A stretch of 64,000 nucleotides of DNA from Halomonas alimentaria (GCF_009902005.1 NZ_WUTT01000001.1:3194829-3258828); one strand, 5' to 3'; counted from the stretch's first letter, positions 7,500-15,978 are shown. Program-made: numbers and translations. The notes: generated from the letters alone by a model not told the origin.

Positions 7500-9230
7500 A
7501 TGGCCAACTACGACGGTCTGACCCCAGGCCAGGTGCTGGCGGATGCCAGCGTGGCCGAATTCATCAAGGAGCTGGGGCTGGGCATCGCCCGGGCCCAGCA
7601 GGAGCTGGACGACAACTCGGTGCGCCAGATGCAGGCCTTCACCGAGGTGCGTGATGACCTGGGCGAGCGCTCGCTGCTCGAGCTGGGGCTGATGCCCGCC
7701 TTCTACCACTACCAGCATGCCGACGTCTCGGTGTCGCTCCAGCTGCGTCTCGAGGTGGGCAAGCGCGACGAGTTCGGCTTTTCGGCCTCGGCGCGGCTGG
7801 GCGATACCCGCGAGCAGAGCGCGTCGTCGTCGGCGAGCGAATCGGAAAGCGTGAGCGGCACCCGTGTCGAGACGCGCCAGGCGCGCCTCGAGTACCGGGC
7901 GGATGCCACCGGCACGCTCTCGGTGAACGGCACCCAGGTGGTGCCGTCGGGCACCGAGCCCCGGGCGCGGCTCGGTAGCCTCCTGGATCAGTTGACCGGG
8001 CGCCAGGACGTCGATGCCATGGTCTACTCTCCGCCGGACACGTCACTCGGCATCTCCACCGATGCCCCCGACACCCAAGTGGTGACCACCCCACGATCGG
8101 TGGCCTTCACCTTCGACAGCCACGCCAATGGCCTGATCACGATCGCCGATAATGCCGCCACGGACTATGTCCTGAATGCCGGCACGACCGTCTCGACCAG
8201 TGCCCAGGGAGACCTGAAGGCCTATGCCGAGCACGTGCAGGCCAGTATCCCATCGGATTTCACGACCCGCCTGCATCCCCCGCACGCCTCCGGTGAGCCG
8301 CGCTTCGGCCTGCTCTTCAACACCGGTGAGGCTGTGTTCCGCAGCGAGGAGGATCGCCGGGGCTTGACCGAGCTGGCGTGGTGCCTGGCGGCGACCGGGG
8401 AAGCGGTGCGGATCGAGGGCATGACGGACCGCCAGGGAGCGGCCGACAAGAACCTGTTGCTGGGTACCGAACGGGGGCGCTTCGTCGAGCAGTTCCTGAT
8501 CGCCAACGGGGTCAGCGAGAGTCGGATCGAAGTGGTGGACAGTCGGGGTGAGGGTCGTGCCGCCGACGCCGATGACGACGATGGGGAGGCCAACCAGCAG
8601 TGGCGCGTCACCTGGATCCTGACGCCGGAGCGTGACGACTACTGGCTGTCGGTGCGAAGCCAGGGGAGTGCCACGCTGGACGGGGTCGCGCCCGACCTGC
8701 AGGGCGGCGGCAGTGGCAATGGCTTCGTTTTCCTGTGGCAACCGGCGTCGCCCGACCTGTCGGCGTTCTCCGTCACCGTCGAGGGCCAGGCGTTTACCCT
8801 CGACGGCACGGCGGTGGCGGGGCATGAGGCGAATGCGGCCGAGGCCTATGCCCACCGCCTGACCGCCGCCATCAACGCCACCTCGACCCTGCGCGCCAAC
8901 CGCCTGGGGCATGTGGTCGAAGTTATGCGCGCCACCGATACCTATGACATCAAGCTGTTCAGCGCCACTAGCGAACAGGTCGAGCTGACCGGCAGCGAAG
9001 GACTCACCGTCACCGAGCAGTTCTCGCGCACGCGCACACGCCAGGCGGAGAGTCGTGAGGGGGCGAGCACCGCCGTGGCCGTCGGGGTCAGCGTCGACAA
9101 GCGGGAGTCTCGCCAGTTCAACATGGCGGTGACCGGCAACAGCCAGATCACCGCACGCCTCGCCTCGGTGCCGCCACCCGAGCTCTTCGTCGAGGCGATC
9201 CAGGCCCTGCAGCGGGAGCGTCGCTCATGA
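7500..9230 (+). CDS. Paralogous-module protein with an inserted OmpA-like domain (operon gene 3)
   Basis: This 576-residue protein contains the operon's shared module split in two. The N-terminal part (16-85) has LGLGIARAQQELDDNS and SLLELGLMPAFYHY; the C-terminal part (510-576) ends in ITARLASVPPPELF. Between them lie a Ser-rich stretch (105-125), strand-rich segments (130-260), an OmpA C-terminal-like domain at about 268-373 with LLFNTGEAVF, RIEGMTDRQG and NQQWRVTWIL, and another strand-rich segment (380-505). The OmpA core keeps the TD pair, but the usual NRRV is NQQWRV, so classical peptidoglycan binding is doubtful. There is no signal peptide. It overlaps gene 4 by 4 bases. The function is unknown. 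Confidence 0.65.
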   Translation: MANYDGLTPGQVLADASVAEFIKELGLGIARAQQELDDNSVRQMQAFTEVRDDLGERSLLELGLMPAFYHYQHADVSVSLQLRLEVGKRDEFGFSASARLGDTREQSASSSASESESVSGTRVETRQARLEYRADATGTLSVNGTQVVPSGTEPRARLGSLLDQLTGRQDVDAMVYSPPDTSLGISTDAPDTQVVTTPRSVAFTFDSHANGLITIADNAATDYVLNAGTTVSTSAQGDLKAYAEHVQASIPSDFTTRLHPPHASGEPRFGLLFNTGEAVFRSEEDRRGLTELAWCLAATGEAVRIEGMTDRQGAADKNLLLGTERGRFVEQFLIANGVSESRIEVVDSRGEGRAADADDDDGEANQQWRVTWILTPERDDYWLSVRSQGSATLDGVAPDLQGGGSGNGFVFLWQPASPDLSAFSVTVEGQAFTLDGTAVAGHEANAAEAYAHRLTAAINATSTLRANRLGHVVEVMRATDTYDIKLFSATSEQVELTGSEGLTVTEQFSRTRTRQAESREGASTAVAVGVSVDKRESRQFNMAVTGNSQITARLASVPPPELFVEAIQALQRERRS

Positions 9231-9691
9231 GTGCCGGGACCCAGACCACGCGGGCGCTGGTCACCGCCCCGCTTCCGCAGATCATCGAGCGCCTGGGCAT
9301 GGCGATCGCCGAGGGGCAGTTCGCCCTCGACCGCAACGCCGTGGAGATGGCCAAGCTGATGGGCGAGACGGAGGTGGAGATCGGCGGCGAGACCCACAGC
9401 CTGCTCGCCCTGGGCTTCACCCCGAGCTTCTACGCCTACACCGAGGCGACCGTCGAGGCGCGCCTCAGCTTCACCGTCAGCGAGTCCACCGACACCTCCG
9501 TCGGCGCCTCCGTCAGCGGCGGGGTCAACACCGGTGTCTACATGGCGGCCGCCACGGTCTCGGTCAGCTACGCCAGGAAGTACGCCATGGAGGCCTCCGG
9601 CATGTCCTCCATCGCCGCCCGGCTGGTCTCGCTACCGCCACCCGAACAGTTCATGGCGCTGCTGCGCCAGCAGCGCAATCCCGACGAGTAG
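9227..9691 (+). CDS. Minimal paralogous-module protein (operon gene 4)
   Basis: This 154-residue protein is the shortest complete copy of the shared module. It contains LGMAIAEGQFALDRNAVEMA, then SLLALGFTPSFYAYTEATVE, then a Ser/Thr/Gly-rich strand region (85-120), and closes with IAARLVSLPPPEQFMALL. The pattern is an amphipathic helix followed by a strand-rich domain. No export signal or membrane span is visible. The ATG overlaps the stop of gene 3 by 4 bases, implying coupled translation. I cannot name the family. Because it holds little beyond the module, it is the simplest reference for structural prediction. Confidence 0.65.
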   Translation: MSAGTQTTRALVTAPLPQIIERLGMAIAEGQFALDRNAVEMAKLMGETEVEIGGETHSLLALGFTPSFYAYTEATVEARLSFTVSESTDTSVGASVSGGVNTGVYMAAATVSVSYARKYAMEASGMSSIAARLVSLPPPEQFMALLRQQRNPDE

Positions 9692-9746
9692 GCCGCGCCA
9701 CGGCCGGGCGCATCGGCGCCTGTGACAACAACAAGGAGACATCACC

Positions 9747-10646
9747 ATGAGCATCGGACAGGACCTCCTCGACGTTCCCATGGGCGACATGATCCGCGAC
9801 ATGGCCTTCGCCATCGCGGACAGCCAGTTCCAGCTCGACCAGAGCTCGATGCGCACCGCGGAGATGATGGGCGGCCTGCAGTCGGTGATCGACAGCCAGG
9901 GCAACCAGACTTTCGACGACAGCCGGGTGTTCTTCGGCTACGAGTACATGACCGTCGAGCAGGCGCTCTACTTTGCCATCTTCGATGATGCCCTCACCGG
10001 GGCCCTCGACGAGGACTCGATCCGCCTCAAGGAGGTGGTGCTGGAGATCATCGGGGAGATGGCCGAGGCCGAGGGCGGCAGTGCGGACGTTGTGAATCCG
10101 CTCCGGAACTTCACCCGGGAGACCAGCGGCAATCCCGATGTCACCAGTGCGCTGGACACCCAGGTCGGGGGGGAGAGGCTGGCCGAGAAGGTGATCCGGG
10201 TACCCACCCGGATGTCGATGATGGAGCTGGGCTTCACACCGACCTTCTACCAGTTCGTCGACACCATCATCGAGGTCAAGATCGCCATCCGCATGACCCG
10301 GGAGCGTGCCTACGAGCGCACCACCTCCAACGCCAGCCGCGATCGCCAGAGCAGCTCGGGGCGCAGCACCCGGGTAGGCCTCAGCTGGCCACCGGGCGTC
10401 CGCAAGTCGAAGACCTACCGCAGCAACAGCTCGGTGCAGACCACCCAGGTGGATGCCACCTACTCCCAGAAGTACAGCTACAGCGCCGAGGGGGCGAGCC
10501 TGCTGCGCACCAAGATGGTGCCGGTGCCCCCGCCCGCCGTGCTGACGGAGCGGATCCGTGGCTACATGGAGGTCGAGGAGGAGGCCCGGCGGCGGCGCCT
10601 GGCGGAGATCTACCCCGAGGATGACGATAGCGAAGGAGATTCGTGA
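9747..10646 (+). CDS. Paralogous-module protein with an acidic helical insert (operon gene 5)
   Basis: This 299-residue protein begins LLDVPMGDMIRDMAFAIADS, the N-terminal module helix. A roughly 110-residue insert (45-155), partly helical and acidic, follows. The SMMELGFTPTFYQFVDTIIE motif comes next (157-176), then an Arg/Ser-rich stretch (183-235). The closing motif is YSQKYSYSAEGASLLRTK followed by VPPPAVL. The tail is Glu/Arg-rich. It is closest to gene 6, with which it shares LGFTPTFYQFVDT exactly. The ATG at 9747 follows AAGGAG. The stop and the next start share one base (TGATG). There is no signal peptide. Function unknown. Confidence 0.65.
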   Translation: MSIGQDLLDVPMGDMIRDMAFAIADSQFQLDQSSMRTAEMMGGLQSVIDSQGNQTFDDSRVFFGYEYMTVEQALYFAIFDDALTGALDEDSIRLKEVVLEIIGEMAEAEGGSADVVNPLRNFTRETSGNPDVTSALDTQVGGERLAEKVIRVPTRMSMMELGFTPTFYQFVDTIIEVKIAIRMTRERAYERTTSNASRDRQSSSGRSTRVGLSWPPGVRKSKTYRSNSSVQTTQVDATYSQKYSYSAEGASLLRTKMVPVPPPAVLTERIRGYMEVEEEARRRRLAEIYPEDDDSEGDS

Positions 10647-11188
10647 TGGCCGTCGGACAGGATCTGCTCAATGTCCCCTTCCCGGAGATGGTCAAGTCGA
10701 TGGGGGTGGGGATCGCCGAGGCCCAGTACGAGCTGGACCTCACCTCGCTGAAGATCGCACGGCTGATGGCGGGCTACGCGCCCGAGGACGAGGAGGAGGG
10801 CTCGGCCTCCAGCACGCGCCCCAACCTGGTAAGGATCGGCGACGACAACGCGGACGGCTATTCGCTGCTGGAGCTGGGCTTCACACCGACCTTCTACCAG
10901 TTCGTGGACACCCTCATCGAGGTCAAGATGTCGATCTCCATGGCCACCGAGAGCGAAAGCAAGCGCAGCAGCACCACCGTCAACGCCTCGGTGAGCGGCA
11001 AGGTGGGTTTCCTCTCGGCCAGCGCCAAGATGAAGGTCTCCACCGTGTCGGCCAGCTTCTCGAGCAAGTACCAGTACTCCGCCGAGGGCAGCTCGCTGAT
11101 GCGCACCAAGCTGGTCACGGTGCCGCCGCCGGCGATCCTCGAGGAGCGCATCCGCGCCATGCTCGACCGCGAGGGCGAGACGGAGTAA
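10646..11188 (+). CDS. Paralogous-module protein (operon gene 6)
   Basis: This 180-residue protein is a compact sister of gene 5. It begins VGQDLLNVPFPEMVKSMGVG and continues with an acidic linker, SLLELGFTPTFYQFVDTLIE, a Ser/Thr/Lys-rich strand region, and SSKYQYSAEGSSLMRTK followed by TVPPPAILEERIRAML. I place the start at the ATG at 10646, seven bases after AAGGAG; a GTG at 10643 is the alternative. Near identity to gene 5 in two motifs suggests a fairly recent duplication or a shared interface. No signal peptide, membrane span or catalytic motif is visible. Confidence 0.65.
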   Translation: MAVGQDLLNVPFPEMVKSMGVGIAEAQYELDLTSLKIARLMAGYAPEDEEEGSASSTRPNLVRIGDDNADGYSLLELGFTPTFYQFVDTLIEVKMSISMATESESKRSSTTVNASVSGKVGFLSASAKMKVSTVSASFSSKYQYSAEGSSLMRTKLVTVPPPAILEERIRAMLDREGETE

Positions 11189-11192
11189 CGCC

Positions 11193-11858
11193 ATGCCACG
11201 CAATAGCTGGACCAGCCTGGACCAGGAGCGGTCCGCGCCGATATCGGACGCCTCGACGCCGAGTGAACCGCCACCGCTTCCCGAGTCCCTGCTCGCGCTG
11301 CAGCGCGAGCGTGACGCCCTCGAGCGCCGCATGCAGCGCCTGACGCAGGGCGGTGCGGAGCCGGCCGACGACGCCCGCTTTCCCGTCACTCCGCTGAGCG
11401 TGCGACGGCGCGCCGATGCGGCCTGGGCGAGGCAGCGCGATCGCCTCGGTGGTGCCGCGACCGATGCACGCGAGGAGATCGAGGCCGCGGCGGAGCCCTC
11501 CGTCGAGAGTGAGAGGGAACCCCTGCCGGCGCTGCGCACCGGCCTGCGCCGGCTCGGGGAGCCGCTGGAGAGAAGCGGTCTGCTGCAGGACTCCCGGCTC
11601 CGCCAGCATCCCGAGCCGGCCGAGCGCCTCTCCACCCTGGCGGCGGCGGGGCAGGAAGCGTTGACCCGACGCTATGCGGCCCAGCGTGATCGCCTGCTTT
11701 CCGTGGTGACGGGAGGCTGCGGCGACCTCGATCGGCGTGCCGAATCGGCGCGTCGCCGGGCCCTGAGCAGGCGGCGCGAGGCCCTCGCGCAGCAGCAGGC
11801 CGATGACCGGCGCGTCGATCAGGCACGTCGACAACGCCAGCTTCAGGAGGATGCGTGA
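11193..11858 (+). CDS. Arg/Glu-rich helical protein (operon gene 7)
   Basis: This 221-residue protein is very rich in Arg, Ala, Glu, Leu and Gln. The first 30 residues are Ser/Pro-rich and probably disordered. The rest is predicted by eye to be long helix with heptad-like spacing, for example LLALQRERDALERRMQRL and the tail RRRALSRRREALAQQQADD. It lacks the module motifs of its neighbours. It may be a linker, a rod or a nucleic-acid or phospholipid binder, but nothing in the sequence selects among these. It starts four bases after gene 6 and overlaps gene 8 by one base. Confidence 0.6.
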   Translation: MPRNSWTSLDQERSAPISDASTPSEPPPLPESLLALQRERDALERRMQRLTQGGAEPADDARFPVTPLSVRRRADAAWARQRDRLGGAATDAREEIEAAAEPSVESEREPLPALRTGLRRLGEPLERSGLLQDSRLRQHPEPAERLSTLAAAGQEALTRRYAAQRDRLLSVVTGGCGDLDRRAESARRRALSRRREALAQQQADDRRVDQARRQRQLQEDA

Positions 11859-12508
11859 TGAGCAAGGGCGGTGAGGTAGTGGCCGATGCGGTCAGGGAGA
11901 TGCTGCTGGGGCTGGCGGATGCCCTGGACGACGCTCAGTCGACGCTGTCGGAAACGGCGCGCACCAGCGATGCCGGTCACGGCTACGAGATCCCCTATCT
12001 GGATTTCACCTTCGAGGTCGAGTTCTCCGAGGAGGAGAGTCAGGGAGACAGGCCGCCACGCATCGCGTTGCTGCCCAAGGCGAGGCGGGCACGCGACGAT
12101 GTCGAGCGCGAGACGCGAATCAGCTCCTCGATCTCCGGCCGGCTGGCCACGGTGCCGGTGCAGGGGGGACGCCCCGAGACGCTGCTCGACCTCACCCTGC
12201 TGCCCGTGGACGGCCGGCGCCGGCAATGGCGGCTGGGGATCGAGGTCAGCAACCTGGCCGGTGAGCGGCTGCCAGGGGTGCCGGTAGCGCTGCAGGTGGA
12301 TGCGGCGATGACCGAGCAGATGCTCGACCATCGGCCTTCGGCCGAGCAGCGCCTGGGGCTGCTCAAGACCCAGCGTCTCATAACCGGCGTTGAGGGCGGG
12401 GCCGAGCTGATCATCGATACCGCCGTGCTGCGGGGACAGCGGGTGGTGGTGCAGGTGGAAGCCCGAGGGGCGATCGGTCGGGTCATCCTGCCCGGGGAGG
12501 CCGCATGA
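11858..12508 (+). CDS. Divergent module protein with an Ig-like C-terminal domain (operon gene 8)
   Basis: In this 216-residue protein the first 110 residues carry a weak version of the shared module: a helix containing LLGLADALDDAQSTLSETA, strands around YLDFTFEVEF, and ISSSISGRLATVPVQ in place of the usual VPPP end. The second half looks like an immunoglobulin or Big-type sandwich, with GIEVSNLAGERLPGVPVALQ and later VVVQVEARGAIGRVILP. The start is the ATG at 11858 after CAGGAGG; a GTG three bases earlier is possible. It overlaps gene 9 by 4 bases. No export signal is visible. Function unknown. Confidence 0.6.
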   Translation: MSKGGEVVADAVREMLLGLADALDDAQSTLSETARTSDAGHGYEIPYLDFTFEVEFSEEESQGDRPPRIALLPKARRARDDVERETRISSSISGRLATVPVQGGRPETLLDLTLLPVDGRRRQWRLGIEVSNLAGERLPGVPVALQVDAAMTEQMLDHRPSAEQRLGLLKTQRLITGVEGGAELIIDTAVLRGQRVVVQVEARGAIGRVILPGEAA

Positions 12509-13620
12509 CCATCAAGCTTCGTGTCACCGCCACCCTGCTCACCGGCGCGCGCCAGCCCGCGGCCAACCAGGTGGTGGAGCTGCAGGTCCTCCAGCTGAAG
12601 CGCGGCTGGACCGGTCTGGCCAGGACGACCAGCAACGCCCAGGGCAAGGTGGCCATCGGCACCTCGCTGCAGGGCGAGGGGCAGCTGGCGCCGGCGCTGC
12701 GGCTCGTCCGGTCGGGGGACGAGCCGGTCGAGGTACTGGCGCAGCAGGGCACCTATCACATGGCGAGAACCAATCTCAACGTCGCCTTCGGCGAGGTGGT
12801 GGTGCTGCCGGGGAGCGGCGTCTCGGCACCCACCCTGCATCGCCTCAAGGCCGAGCGACTCGCCGGCATGAACGCCAACCTGGCGGACCTGCTCGAGAAG
12901 CGGGGGCGGCCGGGGGCGGTCGTCGACTCGCCCGACACGCCCGGCGAGGAGATGCCCAGCGAGGCCCTGCTGGAAGGGCGCAAGGCCGTGGTCTTCCAGG
13001 AGATGCTGGCGACCGAGGTGGCAAGGCGCGAGCAGCTTCAGATGCAGTTGGACCTTCGCCAGGCGCGGGTGAGTGAACTGGACGTGGCGTTAAAGGAGAG
13101 CGTGGCAGCGCGCGAGGACCTGAGCCGCCAGCTCGAGCAGCTGCGCAAGAGCGTCTCGACCTCGCCGGCGGTGGAGCAGCTGACGTCGACCGTCTCCGGG
13201 GCCCTGGAGCTGGCGCGTGGCGAGCATGGCATGCAGCTCGCCACGGCGGAGCTGCGCATCCGTGGCCTGGTCGTGGAGGGTGGCAAGCGCTTTCATCCCC
13301 TCGATGTCAGCGAGGCGCGTGAGATCCTGCCCGACAACGTGTCGGAACTGGTGCTGCGGCTCGATCCTCCCCGCTCGCGCGGCGCCACCGAGGCGGCGCA
13401 GGCCCCCGATCTAATCGGCCAGACCCTGGAATCTGCCAGGCGCCAGGCCCTCGCCCAGGGGCTGCGCCTGGATGTGATCGAAAGTGTCTCGCCCGATCAT
13501 CCCGAGGGGGCGATCTTCGACCAGCGACCGTCCCCGGGCGCCGCCCTGGAGGGAGCGGGTGGCCGTCTCGTCGTGGTGGTGGCAACAGGGTCCTCACAAC
13601 GGGAGATTGGCGATGAGTGA
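12505..13620 (+). CDS. Transthyretin-like, coiled-coil and PASTA protein (operon gene 9)
   Basis: This 371-residue protein has three recognisable parts. Residues 1-95 resemble a carboxypeptidase-regulatory or transthyretin-like sandwich (QPAANQVVELQVLQ, then TTSNAQGKVAI). Residues about 155-220 form a coiled coil with LDLRQARVSELDVALKE. Residues about 299-362 form a PASTA domain: APDLIGQTLESARRQALAQG with IFDQRPSPGA and a final VVVVATG. PASTA domains normally bind peptidoglycan or beta-lactams outside the cell, yet no signal peptide or membrane span is present. It overlaps gene 8 by 4 bases and gene 10 by 8 bases. Confidence 0.65.
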   Translation: MTIKLRVTATLLTGARQPAANQVVELQVLQLKRGWTGLARTTSNAQGKVAIGTSLQGEGQLAPALRLVRSGDEPVEVLAQQGTYHMARTNLNVAFGEVVVLPGSGVSAPTLHRLKAERLAGMNANLADLLEKRGRPGAVVDSPDTPGEEMPSEALLEGRKAVVFQEMLATEVARREQLQMQLDLRQARVSELDVALKESVAAREDLSRQLEQLRKSVSTSPAVEQLTSTVSGALELARGEHGMQLATAELRIRGLVVEGGKRFHPLDVSEAREILPDNVSELVLRLDPPRSRGATEAAQAPDLIGQTLESARRQALAQGLRLDVIESVSPDHPEGAIFDQRPSPGAALEGAGGRLVVVVATGSSQREIGDE

Positions 13621-14239
13621 TATCAAGCGTCTGATCCGTGACACCACGGCCGCGCCCCTCGGCGATATCATCGCCTCGGTGGGCGAGGGGGTGGCCCAGG
13701 CACAGCGGGCCCTGGACGGGCAGGCCCTTGCCCAGCTGGAGGCCCTCTACCGGGACCAGGATGAGGCGACGGCACTGCTGCGCCAGAGTGGCTGGCGTCC
13801 CACCTTCTATACCATCCCCGAGACCGAGGGTGAGGTGAAGGTGGCGCTGTCGCTGGGCGGGCAGGGCGAGGAGACGACCGCGGCGCGGTCATCGGGCATC
13901 CTGTCGCGCAAGTCGCGTGTGGCGCTCTACGGAGCCCCGGTGGATGCCGGCTACCAGAATCGCTTCGGCTACCAGGCCACCATCGGCGCGAGCCTGCGCT
14001 TTCGTATCGTGCCGGTGCCCCCGCCCGGCGATATCGACGCCTTGCCGATCCGCGTGGTACCCGACCTGACCGGATCGCGCCGGGACGAGGCGGACGAGCT
14101 GCTGGCCCAGTTCGGACTGGCGCTGTCCCTCGACGAGCAGAGCCCTGACGCGGGGCAGGTAGTGGCGCAGCGGCCACTGCCCGGCCAGATGCTGCGACAG
14201 GGCGATGTCGTCAGCGTCACGCTCGGACCCGCTGGCTGA
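13613..14239 (+). CDS. Paralogous-module protein with a C-terminal PASTA domain (operon gene 10)
   Basis: This 208-residue protein starts with the shared module: APLGDIIASVGEGVAQAQRA (14-33), LLRQSGWRPTFYTIPETEGE (55-74), and RFGYQATIGASLRFRIVPVP running into VPPP by residue 138. A PASTA domain (about 146-205) follows directly, with VVPDLTGSRRDEADELLAQF, VVAQRPLPGQ and a final VSVTLGPAG. The protein therefore links the module family to the PASTA partner gene 9. The ATG at 13613 lies inside the end of gene 9 and follows GGGAG. No signal peptide is seen. It is the last gene of the run; a GC hairpin lies 19 bases downstream. Confidence 0.65.
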   Translation: MSDIKRLIRDTTAAPLGDIIASVGEGVAQAQRALDGQALAQLEALYRDQDEATALLRQSGWRPTFYTIPETEGEVKVALSLGGQGEETTAARSSGILSRKSRVALYGAPVDAGYQNRFGYQATIGASLRFRIVPVPPPGDIDALPIRVVPDLTGSRRDEADELLAQFGLALSLDEQSPDAGQVVAQRPLPGQMLRQGDVVSVTLGPAG

Positions 14240-14545
14240 GGCTGCCTGGAAAGAAGAACGCCACGGCGGGTGCCGTGGCGATAGTGCCTCCATGGGCAGC
14301 ATCCTGCTGCCAAGCTCCCTGCAGGGCGTCCAGCCCTGGCGCATCCGTGGCGGAGAAGTGGCAGTGTCCCTTGCCGTGTCCTGCTGGACGCCTCCCTTTA
14401 TCGCCGATGCAGGTAACAGCGCGGTGACCGTCGCGTGTCGATTCCATGACATCCCGCTACGTAGCCCCGGGCGCGAAGAAGGCGCTTCTGGTAGAATACT
14501 GCGCCGTTTCGTCTCAATTCAATTCCTTGTTCGGGGAAACCTGCC
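14240..14545. other. Intergenic gap with a GC hairpin
   Basis: This 306-base gap holds a perfect 9-bp inverted repeat at 14259-14280 (CGCCACGGC, loop GGGT, GCCGTGGCG). No T-run follows on the plus strand, so it is at best a weak or factor-dependent terminator for the ten-gene operon. TAGAAT at 14492-14497, preceded by TGG, is a possible extended -10 for the antiporter gene; no good -35 is visible. I see no gene in the gap. Confidence 0.45.
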
Positions 14546-15895
14546 ATGAATGCGGTAATCATTGCGGTGCTGGTGATGGTCGGACTGTCACTGGCACGGA
14601 TCTCTGTCGTCTTCGCCCTGGTGGTCGGGGCGCTGGTGGGCGGCCTGGTCGGGGGACTCTCCGTGGAGGAGACCCTCGGTGCCTTCAACGACGGCGTGGG
14701 TGGCGGGGCCAAGGTGGCCCTGGCCTATGCCACCCTGGGTGCCTTTGCGGTGGCGATCTCGCGCTCTGGATTACCGGACCTGCTGGCCCGGCGGTTGATC
14801 GGCCTGCTGGGCCAGGAGGCCACGGCAAATCGCCAGGCGGTAGTCAAGTATCTGCTGCTCGGCGCGGTGCTGCTGGTGGCCATCTCCTCCCAGAACCTGA
14901 TTCCGGTGCACATCGCCTTCATTCCGATCCTGATCCCACCGCTGCTCAAGGTGATGAACCAGCTGCGCCTCGATCGTCGTGCGGTGGCCTGTGCGCTGAC
15001 CTTCGGCCTTACCGCACCGTACATGCTGCTGCCGGTGGGCTTCGGGGCGATCTTCCTCAACGATATCCTGCTGGCCAACATCAACCAGGCCGGTGAGGCG
15101 CTGGGGCTCGAGATCACTCGCGGCATGGTGCCCCTGGCCATGGGGGTACCGGTGGGCGGCATGGCGCTGGGCCTGCTGGTGGCGGTGTTCCTCAGCTATC
15201 GCAAGCCGCGTGACTATGAGGCGCTGGACGTGGCCACCACCAACGTGCCGCACCACCATCCGGAAACCCATGAGCCACATGCCCTTGGCCTGTTGATGTC
15301 AGTCATCGCCATCGTGGCGGCCCTGGGCATCCAGCTGTGGACCGGTTCCATGATCCTCGGCGGGCTGGTGGGCTTCGCGCTGCTCTCGGTGGGGGGCATC
15401 TTCAAGTGGCGCGAGGCCGACGACCTCTTCACCAGCGGCATGCGCATGATGGCGCTGATCGGCTTCATCATGATCTCGGCATCGGGGTTTGCCGCGGTGA
15501 TGACCGCCACCGGCCAGATCGAGACCCTGGTGGAGTCCAGCGTCGAGGTGATCGGTGACAACCGCGGCCTGGCCGCGCTGCTGATGCTGCTGGTGGGCCT
15601 GTTCATCACCCTGGGCATCGGCTCGTCGTTCTCCACCATCCCCATTATCGCCGCCATCTTCGTGCCCCTGGCGGTGCAGTTCGGCTTTTCACCGCTGGCC
15701 ACCGTGGCCCTGGTCGGTACGGCCGCGGCGCTGGGCGATGCCGGTTCGCCGGCCTCCGACTCCACCCTGGGGCCGACCTCCGGCCTCAACGTCGACCGCC
15801 AGCATGATCATATCTGGGACAGCGTTGTGCCCACCTTCATCCACTACAACATCCCGCTGATCGCCTTCGGCTGGCTGGCGGCGATGACCCTGTGA
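14546..15895 (+). CDS. NhaC-type Na+/H+ antiporter family protein
   Basis: This 449-residue integral membrane protein has about 11-12 hydrophobic helices. It carries [20 protein letters not shown] and the late [20 protein letters not shown], a polar Asp/Ser-rich segment inside a membrane helix typical of NhaC and related ion-transporter-superfamily antiporters. A cytoplasmic His-rich loop ([13 protein letters not shown]) sits in the middle. It probably exchanges sodium or another cation for protons, useful in a saline-adapted cell; an organic substrate is an alternative. It appears monocistronic, with a hairpin terminator directly downstream. Confidence 0.8.
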   Translation: MNAVIIAVLVMVGLSLARISVVFALVVGALVGGLVGGLSVEETLGAFNDGVGGGAKVALAYATLGAFAVAISRSGLPDLLARRLIGLLGQEATANRQAVVKYLLLGAVLLVAISSQNLIPVHIAFIPILIPPLLKVMNQLRLDRRAVACALTFGLTAPYMLLPVGFGAIFLNDILLANINQAGEALGLEITRGMVPLAMGVPVGGMALGLLVAVFLSYRKPRDYEALDVATTNVPHHHPETHEPHALGLLMSVIAIVAALGIQLWTGSMILGGLVGFALLSVGGIFKWREADDLFTSGMRMMALIGFIMISASGFAAVMTATGQIETLVESSVEVIGDNRGLAALLMLLVGLFITLGIGSSFSTIPIIAAIFVPLAVQFGFSPLATVALVGTAAALGDAGSPASDSTLGPTSGLNVDRQHDHIWDSVVPTFIHYNIPLIAFGWLAAMTL

Positions 15896-15916
15896 AGGGG
15901 GATATCATCGAGTCCC

Positions 15917-15941
15917 AAGGGCGGCCTGCGTGCCGCCCTTT
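15917..15941. terminator. Hairpin terminator between the antiporter gene and trmJ
   Basis: A perfect 9-bp stem, AAGGGCGGC paired with GCCGCCCTT around a six-base loop, lies 21 bases after the antiporter stop. It is A-rich on one side and T-rich on the other and so could end transcripts from both convergent genes. The T-run is short. Confidence 0.6.
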
Positions 15942-15943
15942 GT

Positions 15944-15978
15944 CACCCCTCACTCCTCACCTCTCACTCCTCACTCCT
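15944..15978. repeat. Five degenerate heptamer repeats (CACTCCT type)
   Basis: Five head-to-tail heptamers, CACCCCT, CACTCCT, CACCTCT, CACTCCT and CACTCCT, run directly downstream of the hairpin and into the last codons and stop of trmJ. Confidence 0.75.

Noticed and set aside
5806..14239. Reading the unusual operon as a contractile injection system or prophage remnant
   Set aside because: No sheath, tube, baseplate, terminase, portal or integrase motifs were found; the shared module matches none that I know.
14259..14280. Calling the GC hairpin after the operon a Rho-independent terminator
   Set aside because: The stem is perfect but no T-run follows on the plus strand; kept only as a hairpin in the intergenic entry.
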